Counted from the first letter of the stretch, positions 13,544 through 25,866 are shown. The stretch: DNA of 64,000 nucleotides from Nymphaea colorata (GCF_008831285.2 NC_045149.1:22202535-22266534), one strand, 5' to 3'. Notes: generated by a model from the sequence alone, not told the origin. Numbers and translations: made by a program.

Positions 13544-14400
13544 AACATTGTTGAGTGAGTAGTAGGAGTATTTCATCCTACTGCCAATCCCTCCAAAGTA
13601 ACATACTTGTTTTTTGGTGTATTGAAGTGTCCCACTATGCTTCAATTTGCATATTAGTGCTTCTCTTTTACAGCATAAGAAGCTAATGTCCGAGAATTTG
13701 AAATGAAAACTAACTGCAGTCCTTCTCTCATATGTTGCACTAACCCCATCAAGGATACACATGCACAACATTGAAATTATCTTTTGAGGACACAAATTCT
13801 ACTTCTTCTCTTTGGTCTAGAGAACATACCTTCAACTGCAATTATTTGCAAGTCAAAAGACATGAAATGCCTGGAAACTACCGAGACGTTTCAATAAGTA
13901 ATTGCAGGGAGTTGGCCTGCCGACCTTTTTATTATGAAAAAAATGGCTATACATAAAGGTAAAGGGATTCAGCTCAACTAACATGTAAGGAAAGGCCAAC
14001 ACAAAAGATTGCCTAATAAGCTACATCCCCAGCAGCAGAAATTTTTTTTCATGAGACACTAATTATATGGTTAACAAATTTTCAATTAACCATAGAGCAG
14101 TGACTTGGATCTCGTAGGGCTACTCTATATAACTGGACTCATGTTCGCCCAAGTTTTAACACTAAATTAACATTTCAAAGAGTAAGCTCCGTGGGACATT
14201 CGCCCCATAGGAACCCCACCTGCCTCCACCCACCAGCAATTACAAAGCAGTTGGCATCCCCTGTGCATTCTTCTGTTAACAAAATGGATCTACAGTTGGT
14301 TTGAACAAACAAAAAAGAAAACCAACACCAAAAAGACCTCTAACATCAGAGCTCTAAATGGTAAAAGATTCAATCAAATTCATATCTACCGTGCTGTACT
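11507..14400. other. GATA 3' flank and intergenic DNA
   Basis: The first 300-500 bases are probably the GATA 3' UTR. Beyond that I see no gene. About 12.9-13.35 kb is rich in repeated GGATCTGGATC-like words, typical of decayed dispersed repeats. A short cysteine-rich open stretch at 12153-12419 has no recognisable family. Confidence 0.45.
13499..13534. repeat. (CT)n microsatellite
   Basis: A CT dinucleotide tract with one TTTC interruption, followed by a short CA run. Confidence 0.9.
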
Positions 14401-14418
14401 CTGCCTGACACTATCAAC

Positions 14419-14800
14419 CTACCCACAAAAATTGATGGTTTCCCTCTGGAATTCAACAGCTTGTGATGTATCTAAATATCTTGCTGTAGAACACCATTGT
14501 TGCAGTCCTTGGCGTCTTCCCTCCGCTAGAGTTTGTGCGGCTATAAGGTGAATGGCTTCCCTTCTTTCTCCTGCTTGTTCCATTGCCCGTTCCACAAGGC
14601 TCATCTGAGCTGTGTCATGCACTACCTTCAGCTGCTACTCTTGGTTCTCTCACTATACCTTCATCCTTCTCGTGGTTTATGCATGCGATCACCACTCTTC
14701 TTCTGAGCAGATTGTATGAATCGTGTACGCCATCTGTTCTATTTGCTCTTCATTGCTGCAAACGATACCCGTCTGCGGCCAAATCTGCAAGAACTTCATA
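14419..14800 (-). pseudogene. Coding-like remnant of unknown family
   Basis: The minus strand has an open stretch of about 70 codons ending at 14419. Its composition is protein-like, with words such as SLVERAMEQAGERREAI and AEGRRQGLQQW, and it has no ATG start. Just upstream, in a different frame, lie YEVLADLAADGYRLQQ (14754-14800), a stop, and then another open run (14618-14750). This could be 3'-terminal exons of a decayed gene or a retained gene fragment. I do not recognise the family, and chance is not excluded. Confidence 0.3.
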
Positions 14801-15193
14801 CTACCTCACTATCTGATAAGCTCTGATCTCAGATCCAAGGCTGCATTAAAAAGTTTGCATTGTAAGAAGTAACATAGATTTTAAATCCACATTACATGTA
14901 AAAAATAGTGGATTTAAGTCAGATGACATAGAAGTCTGACCTTAGGTCTACAAAATCTGAGATCATTAGATCCACGGCGAAACAAACAAGCAAATTCTTG
15001 CAAAACCAAATTTTCCATATAGCAATTTGAGAAGTGATTTTCCAACGTTTTGTGAGCCACTTTTCATCACAGCTATGCTTGAATACCCTGCCAAGGAGTC
15101 TTCATCCTACCAAATTTTCTGACTACTCAACTCCAAATGTTCGCTCTCAAATGTCCATTGTCTCCTGGCGAAGTTAGTCCTATAGCTAAGCAG

Positions 15194-15363
15194 CAGGGGA
15201 GAGGGAAGGGGGGTCCGCCTAGGCCATGGCCCCACCCTGGCCAATGAAAAAAAAAATTACATTGAAAAAAAATATAATTTTTTAATTGTGCCATATATTT
15301 TTTGGATTAAAATTCAATTTGGCCCTACCCAGATCTAGAGGTTGGACTGTCGGCCCGCCCCTG
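15194..15363. mobile_element. MITE, CAGGGG family (copy 1 of cluster)
   Basis: The element starts CAGGGGA and ends CGCCCCTG, giving terminal inverted repeats shared with the element in COG6 intron 4. Its interior is AT-rich with the family's GGCC-rich arms. It has no ORF, and I find no clear target-site duplication. Confidence 0.6.
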
Positions 15364-15379
15364 AAGAAAATCCTGGCAG

Positions 15380-15549
15380 CAGGGGTGGAGCAAGACATTA
15401 TTTTAGAATAGTCAAATAGTATTTCCTAAATTTATACGGGAGCCAAACAATATTTTTCAGAATTTTTACATAGGTCAAAGTAAATTTTTTTCTAAAACAT
15501 TAGTATAATTTTTTTTTCCAAAAAAGGAGAGGGAGGACGATGGCCCCTG
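15380..15549. mobile_element. MITE, CAGGGG family (copy 2 of cluster)
   Basis: The element starts CAGGGGTGGAGC and ends GGCCCCTG, 16 bases after the previous copy. The body (TTTTTCAGAATTTTTACATAG-like) resembles the COG6-intron copy. It is non-coding. Confidence 0.6.
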
Positions 15550-15560
15550 CCAAAAGAGGC

Positions 15561-15815
15561 CTGAGTCAAGCTTGAGTTGGGCCAGCTCGAACTCGAGTCA
15601 AATTCGAGCTCCGAGTCCAAGCTCTATTCATTTAACTTTTTTTTAGAGTATGTCATGTTCCTTTTTAACTCGACTAACTAAACTATTTTCTCATTATAAC
15701 ACAACATTTATTATGTAGTCCAGCTGAGTCGAGTTCTGACTCATTTAATATTTAAAGCATACATTTGAGTTCGAGTTGAGTTTTGATGAGCGTTGTACAG
15801 CGGTGCCTGATTTTG
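15561..15815. mobile_element. Fragment of GAGCTCGA-rich element
   Basis: Repeated GAGTCGAGTT and CTCGAACTCGAG words, ending TGTACAGC, resemble the complete element at 17261-17682. The 5' terminus is not recognisable, so this is a decayed or partial copy. Confidence 0.45.
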
Positions 15816-17260
15816 AAAAAATATAATGGGCTTATGTGACAGTGGATCAATGGAGTCTCGGCCACTGTCCAGCCCTTTTAAGAAAAAAAATTCTCGCTCC
15901 AACTCCTGCTCTATAGCACGGTGACTCTGACAACAGAGAGAAAGAGAGATATTTCTTTTTTACTTTCTAACTTCTTTCTTTGTGCCCTTGCTAAATTCAT
16001 AACAAGATCCATATATCGATGAATATGTTTTGAAAGAAAGGGCTTTCTTTATTCATTGACGAGAATAGTTCACAATGGTGGTCAGTACTAATGATATATA
16101 ATTCTTATTAGTCCTGACCTTTCTGATTCAAGTCAGGTCGAATGCAACAATGCGAAAAAATTACTCGTAACAATGATTTTCAAGTCAGGAGAAGGTAAAA
16201 GCCAATTTGTATTTTGGCTAATTAGGATATGATGATCACGACACCTCTCTTCTGAGTTGGGACTCACATTCCACAATTTCACATAAGAAGATCATTTCAT
16301 TTCCAATTTAGTTGGAAGGGATCATGTGATCGGTGATGAGCACATTTGTGGGGGCGTTTGGTAACAGGAACATTGAGTTCTTTCTTTACAACACGGTGTT
16401 TGATGTCTGTGTCCCACAGATTGGGGTAAGATTGTTTCTATTACCAAATGTCTCTTACAAGCTATTTGGAAAACGAAACAATATATAATCATTTCATAAA
16501 ACGTAGTTTAAAGATTGAGACTGATTTAAGAAACACCTTAAAAAGTATTTTATTAACTTTACTCCATTCTTTAGTGTGAATTCATAAAACAGTTACAAAC
16601 TGTTCAATTTGCAAATGGGTCTAGAACAATGATGGAACCAGATATATTTGGCTGATAGATGTGCTTGAGTGCATTTTTTTTATATTAGTGTGTAAAAAAT
16701 TTAAGGTCAATGAATAAATAAATAAGATAATTTTATTTGTTTGGGTGGGCAATTGCCCACACATGCCCACATATGTTTATGTCTCTGTATTGAAACCGAT
16801 CCACTAGGGAGGCTGGTGACACGCCATGTGTCTGTGTGCCCAAATGCTCTCCACGTGGAGTTGTCTGGATCTATTGTTGGATTGTCTGCTAGAAAGGACA
16901 TCAGACAGGGCCATGGACTCCTGTTGTTGCTTTTCAGATTTGGAAGCTTGGGATTTCAGATCTGGGAGCAGGATCCAAACGGGTCCAGTTCTGTCCAAGT
17001 ATTGGATCTGCTGGATAACGACCTGAAGGATCTGAACTTAATATCGTTTGAATCTGTAGATAAACAGCACCAATTGCCGGTTTAACAACGTTAAAAAATG
17101 TGCAAATACATTACATATTTGGATTCAACCGGGTCTGGGGTACCTACCTGTTTGAATTTCGGATGCAAAGCTCAAAGATCTGGATCCAATCCTTTGTTTT
17201 TGTTTGTATGCTAATTAGAAAATAGAATAATTATATTTCAAGTGACCACAAGGTTAACAA

Positions 17261-17682
17261 TAGGGCTGAACAATGAGCCGAGCCAATTCTAGCTTGACTC
17301 GAACTTGCTTGAAAAACTCGGTTCGTGCTCGACTTGTTTATAAACGAGTTGGGTTCGAGCTTATAAAGATACTCGAAACAATAAACAAGTTGAGTTCGAG
17401 TTTCATGAACTTGACTCGACTCGCAAACCGGTACTCTTTATAATATTGCCAAAACCGGTTTCACAAGTTACAAGTTAAATGAGTTACATAAGTTAACACT
17501 TACACGAGTTGAACTAGTTTATGCTTACACGAGTTAACGCTAAAAGAGTTGAGTTCGAGCTCGATTTTGTGTAGTCGAGTCGAGCTCAAGTTTGCTATAA
17601 GGAGTTCGAGCTCGAGCTTTTTGAGCCGAGTCGATCTCGAGCTGGCCAAGCTCGTGCTCGACTCGGCTTGTGTGCAGCCCTA
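17261..17682. mobile_element. hAT-like MITE with perfect 8-bp target-site duplication
   Basis: This 422-bp element begins TAGGGCTG and ends CAGCCCTA. It is flanked on both sides by GTTAACAA (17253-17260 and 17683-17690). An 8-bp duplication with TAGGG-type termini is the signature of the hAT superfamily. The inside is full of palindromic CGAGCTCGAG and GAGTCGAG words and has no ORF, so it must have been mobilised in trans. Confidence 0.8.
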
Positions 17683-17690
17683 GTTAACAA

Positions 17691-20225
17691 TCCACCGCCT
17701 TAGGAAAAGGACTCAAATAGCTCCCATTTCTCCTGCCTCCAAGGTCTTTGCAGCAATCTCGAGGATGACTGATACAGTAATTATATTGAAGCACTACAAA
17801 AACATCAACTTTTACTCAAAATAAAGCGAAATAACCATAGTGGTCGTAATTTAAAGGTTAGGATCAAGTTGTAATTAGTGAAAATTCAGCTTACAATACG
17901 ATTGATTCTAATAATTTCTTATTATTATACGTAAGTCTCCTCCTCGACCATATAAAACCCCTAAGTCAAAGCTCTCTATCTCTTCACATAGGCCACCAAT
18001 AAATTAAAACTTAAACTGATAACCAACTTGTCTATTAGCCTATGCACCTCCCAGATATGCCAACATCTTAGGCTCTAATCCACAATAATTTGAAGTGATG
18101 CTTTTCTATTTTAAAGTTGTCTAGACTCCTTTGAGATTCTAACCTAATCAAAGTAGCACTTTCCTCTCCCAATTATTGGCGGAAACTTCAAAATTTAAGG
18201 CCTTCTTCTCCTTGTGTTAAGGTACAGAGTTGCGTCGATGCCTAGACTAAAGCCCGCGCTACCCACCACATTGGCATTAGTGGTTTGGTATTTACCAATT
18301 AAACGCACATGTTCGATACATACATCGACCTGCACACTTTGAGCTTATTAGTGTATATATATATATATATATATTACTAATTACTAAAATAATTTATAAA
18401 GTTTGATTAAATGTAGCAAGTTGGTCTGATTGTGATAGTACGTTGAGGATAGGAAGCAACATAGGGCATCGGTTCTCAATGACAAAAATGAATAGACAAA
18501 GTAGCAGGAAAAGGAAAAAGGGAAAAGGTGTGTCCTCCGTTTGAAGAAGAAGAGCTCATGAGGGCCATTGCCCATGGTCAGATGTGCCATGTTTGGATTC
18601 CTTCAGCTCAGTGGTGTCTCTTTTCTTTATGGGTTTCCCTGCGCATCCATGGCTTATGCACAAATGACAAGTTCGTTCATTATTCGGTTGCTATTTACAA
18701 ATTCACTTCTGGTCGTAGCACTTTCAAAATATATTCATTTTTTCTTATGTTTATTCACTTTTGGTACTAGTACTTTAAAAATATATTAATTCTTTTTTTA
18801 TGTTTACCTCGGTTGTTGTTTTTACACATGGGTAGTTTATTATGATATTTATTTGACAAGATTGTTTATGTTTATGGTCAATGGTTGCGACAATTGAAGG
18901 CGAACTGCCAATTTAAAACACTTTGGAAAACGAGGATGAACATGTCAATTTTAGATAATAATCACTTTTTTCTGAAATTCCGGGATCACCAATCATAGAG
19001 CACTTACGGCTGCCGAATCTAGAGTTGAATTGATAGCGTAAGAAGAGAAAATAATAATAATAAAAAAGTAATAATAATAATAATAAGTGCACGAAAAGAT
19101 GAACTGTACGAAAGAGTCAGCGTGGAAAAGAGAGGACTGGATTCTGTTACAAACCAAAAGTTTACTTCTTATTTTAAAAGCTCCTAACTCTTTCCAAAAT
19201 TCTTGAGTCCGGCTGCTCGGTTTTTGTAAGCAATGCGAGCTAGTGAAAGTGATTTTTTCAATTTATTTATTGACCAGTTGTAAAAAGAAAAAAAACTGCC
19301 TTCCTTTCCCTGACAAAAAAAATTTATTTTGATTTTTTTTTAATTTTAGCAGATCCACTTTTTAATTCAACAATGAATTTTTGCTAGGATCCACTTTATA
19401 ACCTTTTTCAACTTAGAAGTTTAAATTTTAATTCTTTTTTTGTATTCTAGTAAATAATGAAAACCTAAGCTGAAAAAATCAGTAATTTGATGTGATTATA
19501 GATTTCAGCTGTCATAGATTTGAGAGTGGGTTGAATTTGAGATCCGTGGAGCTATGGTAGCTTGATAGACAACTAAGTGCTCCGTATAATCAAATCAGAA
19601 CTAAGTCACTCGAACTCTTTTATTTTACTGCCTCACCTAAGTCACATCGAGTCGGGTGGGCACCAGACATGGGTGCAACTCCAACTCACACTCAAACCTA
19701 GTTAAAATGTCATATTACTAAATTGTTTTGATATTTTTTTGTGCAATACAATTATTCAAATATGTTATATATGTTAATAACTAAATTGTAATAATAATAT
19801 ATACATGCTTATTATGTTATATATATAATAAATTAAAAATAAATAATAATAATAAAATACCCTCATCGCACCTTCACACCTAAATTTTTTGAAATGTTCC
19901 GTTCCAACACCCACGCCCGCACCTGCATCCACATCCCACACTCCAGGTTGACCAACTCTCCTAAATCCATTGAAACAACGCATCTTTATTAACCATCCAA
20001 TCTTTAAAGACAACCGATAAAATTGGAACTAAACCGTAGCCAGTCCCAATCAAATACGAACAACAAAAAAACAAAAGGCATGTTCCTGAAATTAAAAAAG
20101 TTGGTGACTACAGTAGAATTCCGAAGCAAATGTTGGTCCACCAAGATTATTCTGCACGCAGGGGTAGCCGACCCAGCGCAGAATAATATCACTCACCAGA
20201 TAAGGACGAGTTTAAAGAGATCAGG
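17691..20225. other. Intergenic, no gene seen
   Basis: AT-rich DNA with a (TA)n tract at about 18353-18375 and an (AAT)n tract at about 19040-19086. Short open stretches at 18528-18789 and 20023-20295 show no domain, codon bias or splice context that would support a gene. Confidence 0.5.
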
Positions 20226-20460
20226 CGCCCTTCTCTTTTGCGGTTCTAGAGAGAGAAACCATAGGTGTGCCTTTTTCTCCCCAGTTTTTCAGTGAGAGAA
20301 ACCTGGGAGAGGGTGCCCTTTTTCAGGGTCTTTAGAGAGAGAAACTCAGGTGGTGCCCTTTTCTTCTCGATTTTTAGAAAGAGAAACCCAAGGAAAGGTG
20401 CCCTCTTCCCCTAAGTTTTTAGAGAGATAAACTTTGGGGGTGGCCTTTTTCTTTGGGACC
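20226..20460. repeat. Degenerate minisatellite, about 43-bp unit, 5-6 copies
   Basis: A unit containing TTTTAGAGAGAGAAACC followed by GGTGCCC recurs with the GGTGCCC-like word at about 20226, 20266, 20312, 20352, 20397 and 20439. Spacing varies from 40 to 46 bases and the copies differ by many substitutions, so the array is old. Confidence 0.75.
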
Positions 20461-20956
20461 CTTTTGAAGGCACAGTTGGTATTCTCTGAGATTCAAACAT
20501 AGAGATCACATGAGCCCTAGGAAGAGCTAGAGAGAGAAAGTAAGGGAGGAAACTGATCTTGGGACTCTTCACTGATTGCTCCGTATCATGTGTCTGACGT
20601 ATTTAAGATCCTCTCTTGTACACGACTGACGTGTTTTTTGAGGGAGTTCTGCGTGGAAGGACTCCGACGTGAGGGATTTTTTTTTCCCCTTTTTCTTTCA
20701 ATTCTTTGAATAGAGACACTTCAACAAAACTTTTATCGCTGTAAAGGCGCCAATGAGAGACCTTGATGTTACACGAATGAAAGTACGTTGATGTTGTTTT
20801 AAAAATTTAACGGAAGTTTTTTCTTTTTAATTAGGGACTTCAAATCCTCTAATCATTTTTTTTTATTATGAAACACCTTTAAAAAAGTATTTGTATTAAT
20901 TTTACTCCAATTTGTAGTGTGAAAAAAGTTAGTTCAATTTCAAATGGGTCTAAGGT

Positions 20957-21140
20957 CAGGGAGGAAGCCAAGGCAATGTTGGCATGGGCTTTGGTCCCAC
21001 TTCAATTTTTTTTTTAAATTTATATATAAATTTTAGAAAATTTTACTTATTTTATATCAAAATTTAAAAAAATGATATTTCAGCCATAGTCAAAATTTAG
21101 AAACAGTCATCTCATAAAAAATTTCTGGCTTCAATCCTAC
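20957..21140 (-). mobile_element. Decayed MITE of the CAGGGGCGGA family
   Basis: In reverse orientation this matches the COG6-intron copy: CCAAGGC, GGGCTTTGGTCCCAC, AAATTTATATATAAATTTTAG and AATGATATTTCAGCC, ending AATTTCTGGCTTCAATCC. The termini have mutated from the family consensus, and no target-site duplication is visible. Confidence 0.55.
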
Positions 21141-21953
21141 GTTGGCAAAATTGAATTTGACACAATAATATGAATAGTTAACAGTACCGCTAGCAGCTTG
21201 GCATGTCCCTGAATCTTATCATCAAGGATGCTCCATATCCTCACTGGATCTCAAATTATATAAAAAAAAATAAGGTTACAGATCGCCATCTTAGAGAGAG
21301 AGAATTAAATACAAATTGAAAACTAGATATTGTGCATTGGTTTACTTAATCCAGTTTTGTGAAAACTGTTTAAAAACAAAAAAAAATTAATGAGGTTTAG
21401 AGACCTGGTTTGTGATAACATGGAGGTTTAAGTTTTTAAATCTAAATACCTCCATAAAATGTTACGTTTCCTTACAATATCATGCAAATGTTTTATTATA
21501 TGATTTGCATATTTTATTCACACCTGTGTAGCTATGCTTGGACTGAAGCTTAGCTAGCTCTTGCGTGTTAGATCTGTCAACAGATCTAATTTGAATCAGA
21601 CTTATGTTTTATATTTAGATATGAAAGTCTAATACCATATCCTAATATGCACCTGCGTTCACAATCAAAATCTAATCCGTGTCTAATTTTTAAATTTATA
21701 AGAATATGAGTTAAATTGAGTCCAACCACATTAAGAGCCCACTTTCAAATTGCATGAATACTTTTGAAACAAAATTTGATCTGAATATGAATACTATCCT
21801 ATGTCACTTTTTAAATCCAAAACATCATAAAAAATTGGATGCTATTTTTTTTTTCATATCCAATTTTTTACAAGAAGTCCAACTAATGCAAATCAGGAAA
21901 GGGTAATGTACCACATCCAAATGTGTCTCATCTCTCAACGTGCAGAGAATTTG

Positions 21954-21956
<3 letters not shown>

Positions 21957-22001
<45 letters not shown>
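21957..22001. repeat. (TA)n microsatellite
   Basis: About 22 uninterrupted TA units. Confidence 0.95.
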
Positions 22002-22004
<3 letters not shown>

Positions 22005-22179
22005 TGGCTACTTTGTTGTTATTAAGAGTTGCTAAGCTTGCCTGATAAATAGTTAAGAGAAAAATAAAAAAAATTGTAAATTAATATTAGATTATAAAAA
22101 TGTTCATTTTTTTCATTGGTTTTCTTTAGTTATCGTCATAATACCCTAAACAACCAGAGTTAACAATCACTTAATTAAG

Positions 22180-22180
<1 letters not shown>

Positions 22181-22219
<39 letters not shown>
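22181..22219. repeat. (TA)n microsatellite
   Basis: About 19 uninterrupted TA units. Confidence 0.95.
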
Positions 22220-22221
<2 letters not shown>

Positions 22222-22607
22222 CAATTATGTTCACATTTTTTATCTAATTTCCATTTTAAACCATTGATGAGGCACATATATGTTTTAAGAAAATAAGTAT
22301 AGGACAAAGGAACTCTCCCTCTTACTCTATGTCATATCTGTAAAGCATGTACTTTTTGAGTACATATTTACTTGGGAATGTAAACCTCCGTGCACGCTTA
22401 TTGTGCTCCATTATTAAAGATAAGCCCTTAAACGTGTTTTTCAATAAGAAAAATACGGTTTTAGAATATATGGTTTTATACTGTATGAAACTAAAAAAAA
22501 AAAAAGCCGTGTCGGCAAAAAAAAATTTCAATATAGAAACTTCGGGTTGTGCGTCACATCAACATGTCCTGTGCCACCTCAGCTTATCGGATAGACATTC
22601 GACTACA

Positions 22608-22876
22608 GTTTGCTTTAAATACAGAATTTCACGCGTTAAAATCCTCAAGATATTTTTGTTCAACTTTTATTTTTTTTCTTTATTGATTTTTTAATTATTA
22701 AAATTATTACTTATAGAGGTACAAGTGGATGTGATGTCCGGGTTTGCTTTAAATAATGATTTTCACGCGTTAAAATCCTCAAGATATTTTGTTCCACTTT
22801 TAATTTTTTTTTCTTTATTTATTCTTTAATTATTAAAATTATTACTTATAGAGGTACAAGTGGATGTGATGTCCGA
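22608..22876. repeat. Tandem duplication, about 134-bp unit
   Basis: Two head-to-tail copies start GTTTGCTTTAAATA at 22608 and 22742. Both contain TTTCACGCGTTAAAATCC and end GTACAAGTGGATGTGATG. They differ by a few substitutions and T-run length changes. Confidence 0.85.
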
Positions 22877-23689
22877 TTCTTGGCGGACTTGAGTCCAACT
22901 CACGATCCGGGTACAGCTTGCACCAACTGGAATCCACGGCCGTTCCCGAATCCCGACAGTACATGTCTGGATCCCGCGGGATCCAGATTGCAGATCCAAG
23001 TTGCGCTTTTTCTTTTTCTCCTCATAAAACCAACGGCACACGCGGTATTGTCGGTACACGACAGGTCCCTCCTGGTCGTATCGCTTTTTAAATATAAACT
23101 CGTTAAAAATAATCATTAATTGCTTTTAGACAATAAAAATAGAAAGTGCTGATACAACAACATTTAACTGTTTTTACAGGAGAAAAATCCACCTACAAAT
23201 CTAAATTTGAACTAGTTAAATTAGATACTCAATTAATAATCAAATTCAGATATGGTATAAGATTGTTGTTATCTGTATCAAAGTCAATAGTTGAATCTAA
23301 TAACAAAACAGTTAAATACAATATTCAAGTTCCATCTATTCTTAAATACTCCTCTTTCTACAGTTATTATAGTGAACACTAAAAACGGGGGTAAAAATTA
23401 ATTAAAAATGTAACACTTAAAGGTAAATAAGTCGTTCATAAAATAAAAAAAAACCCTGAAAGCATAGTTCAAATTATAGTCACAAAAAACATTTTTAAAA
23501 AAATGTGAAAAAACGATGAATTAAACGGTTATTTAAAACTTAAAAAACATGTTTTTTAAACATTAAAAAACGTTTTTAACATTTTTTTCGTGTTTTTTTT
23601 TTTTACTTTTTTAATGCCAAATAGTTTTCTTTATTTCATTTTTCATTTTTCATTTGTTGCAAATCTACATGTTTTTGTTATTAATGTCT

Positions 23690-23836
23690 AAACTTATTTT
23701 ATTCCCCCCAAACTTTTAGTTTTTTAAAACTTTTTAAAAATTTATCACATTTATTATTTTTTTAAACTTATTTTATTCCCCCAAATTTTTAGTTTTTTAA
23801 AACTTTTTAAAAATTTATCACATTTATTATTTTTTT
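23690..23836. repeat. Tandem duplication, about 74-bp unit
   Basis: Two copies of an AT-rich unit start AAACTTATTTTATTCCCCC at 23690 and 23764 and end CACATTTATTATTTTTTT. They are nearly identical. Confidence 0.8.
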
Positions 23837-24227
23837 TCCAAGCTGGTCATATTGTACCAAAAAAAACTTCGTCATTTATTGGATGCAGGTCTACACTTAT
23901 GAAGGAAAGAGATTTACAAGCAAGGTGAAGCATTGTGGAGATTTCACGAACACAATTCTTTACTTTTAAAACAAGATAAAAGATTTACACTATAAAAAGT
24001 AAGATCTATGTGCAAGTTGACAATTAATGACAAAGCAATTCTTAACCGTAAAGATGAAACTTCGGCTGTAAAAAAAAAAAAAAAAAAGAGGATTAATTTG
24101 TAAATAAAGTTTTTAATAAAACAGGATTATGGGTATTGGATTAATTGCGGGTTCAGTACTCAATGAGGGACCGGACCCGAGACGAGCCGCTATTTGGGTG
24201 GGTCATCCTGGTGGTAAACAGAGAGGG

Positions 24228-24240
24228 TATAAAAGGCCCA
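24228..24240 (+). promoter_or_regulatory. TATA box and site II-like motif of the UBC12 promoter
   Basis: TATAAAAGG lies at 24228-24236 and overlaps GGCCCA, the core of a site II (TGGGCY) element. About 90 bases downstream is CCCTAACCC, a telo-box-like motif. This combination is common at plant housekeeping genes. The transcript would start around 24260 and reach the UBC12 start codon after leader splicing. Confidence 0.55.
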
Positions 24241-24711
24241 CGATCCGCATGGCCTGAACGGGAGAGAGAGAGAGCTGTAAAGCTTGTAGGGGAAGCGTCG
24301 CGTTGGAGGAGAGGAAGACAGGGGAAGCCCTAACCCAACGCTAAGTTAGAGAGATAAAAGGGGCAAAAAATTCCGGCCGATTGATTCATAAACCGATCGC
24401 TCTTTCGCCGTAAAATACGATTGTAAATTTCATTCCTTTCTTCTTCCGCTCTTGTTTTATTTCTTATCTCTCGATTTTTGTTTTCTCTTCCTTTGTTACG
24501 TCTTATTTCTTCCTCTTCCGTGTCGCTTGGTTGTCTGATTTTTCTTCATCTGGCTTCCTTTTGCTTTCTAAACTTGTTTGGTGCCGCATAATTTTTTTTT
24601 TCCAGTTTTTTTTCTCCTTTCTGCCCGGGGGGTGGGGAGGATTACTGCTTAAGTTGTTTGTGTGAAGGGGATAGTAGTAGAGAACAGCGAAGAGGTTCTT
24701 TTGCATCTTTG

Positions 24712-25434
24712 GTAAGGGTCCTCCCGGTTTTTTAGAGTTGGGTGGCCCTTGATTTCCGTGTCAAGGTTTTTTTGGGGCTTCAAGAAGCTCTGTTTTAGGT
24801 TCTCAGAAAGTTTTTTTTTTTTTTTTTTTCTTCCTTTCTTTCTTTGAGTGTATGGCTTGAATTTTATGGGGTCCTTTGGTGGACTGTGTCGTTGATTTGC
24901 TTTGTTGGTGGTGTATCTTCTTTCATGCATGGTTGAATTAGAATTTGAAAGAGCTACAGAACTGGAAGGATCTTAATGATGATTGAATCGGACTATGTCC
25001 TGCTTAAAATTGCCTATGGATGAAGGGGCTTCTTGTTTTGAACTTTTGGATTGTTGGTGGTGCTGTTGGCGATATTCTTCCTTTTACTTTTTGGAGGGAC
25101 TGGGATGGCGTGGTCCACGCCTGTTTTTCTATATGGTATACTGATTTGGTGGAACCTAATCACAGTGGACGCTATTCGATGAAATTTCCATACTGAGTTT
25201 AGTTTTTCGTAGAACATAAATATGTTTAGGTGCCATGTTTTGATGTCCTCAATCTTCCGCTGTTTCGAGTTCATTGACACTATCCACATGCCAACCTTGG
25301 TTTCATTCTCATATAATTTCAAGGGAGCTCTAGTCATGGTTTAAAATTTAGGAGTTTTATCTTTTGCATATCCATTGTATAAAGTTGAACGATCTGGACA
25401 CTGGCCTGACCCCCTTTCAACAGTGAAGTACATA

Positions 25435-25476
<42 letters not shown>

Positions 25477-25861
25477 TTCCCCAAAAATAAAGATATTAAC
25501 GATGTTTTGATGCTAAAATAACAGGCAAGCTACTGGAAACACAGAGCTGCCATGAAAGCTAGTTTAAACTTACTTCAGTTGGTCACATTATGGGCATCCT
25601 GAACTCCTCATGATAAAGTAAAAGAGCATTCATAGTGCCGAAATTGCATTGTTTGTGTAAACTGTAAATATTTCTAGCATTCTGTCTTTAGCATGTTCGG
25701 CCAAATTGAATCTTTCATCATATTCGATTGAATTGTATCAGGCGTTTGTTTTACTGCCTCCACTGTTTTTTTTTATACTGTTCTTTATTCTATGTTCTCT
25801 GTGTGTTATATTTTCTGATATTTTATCGTTGATGAATGACTCTGGGAAACTGAATATGTAG
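24712..25861 (+). other. Probable 5'-UTR intron of UBC12
   Basis: A G|GTAAGG donor at 24712 pairs with a TATGTAG acceptor ending at 25861, five bases before the UBC12 ATG. The leader upstream is CT-rich. The interval contains a (GA)n tract at 25439-25474 and no coding segment I can support. The donor choice is inferred. Confidence 0.45.
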
Positions 25862-25866
25862 GTAAA

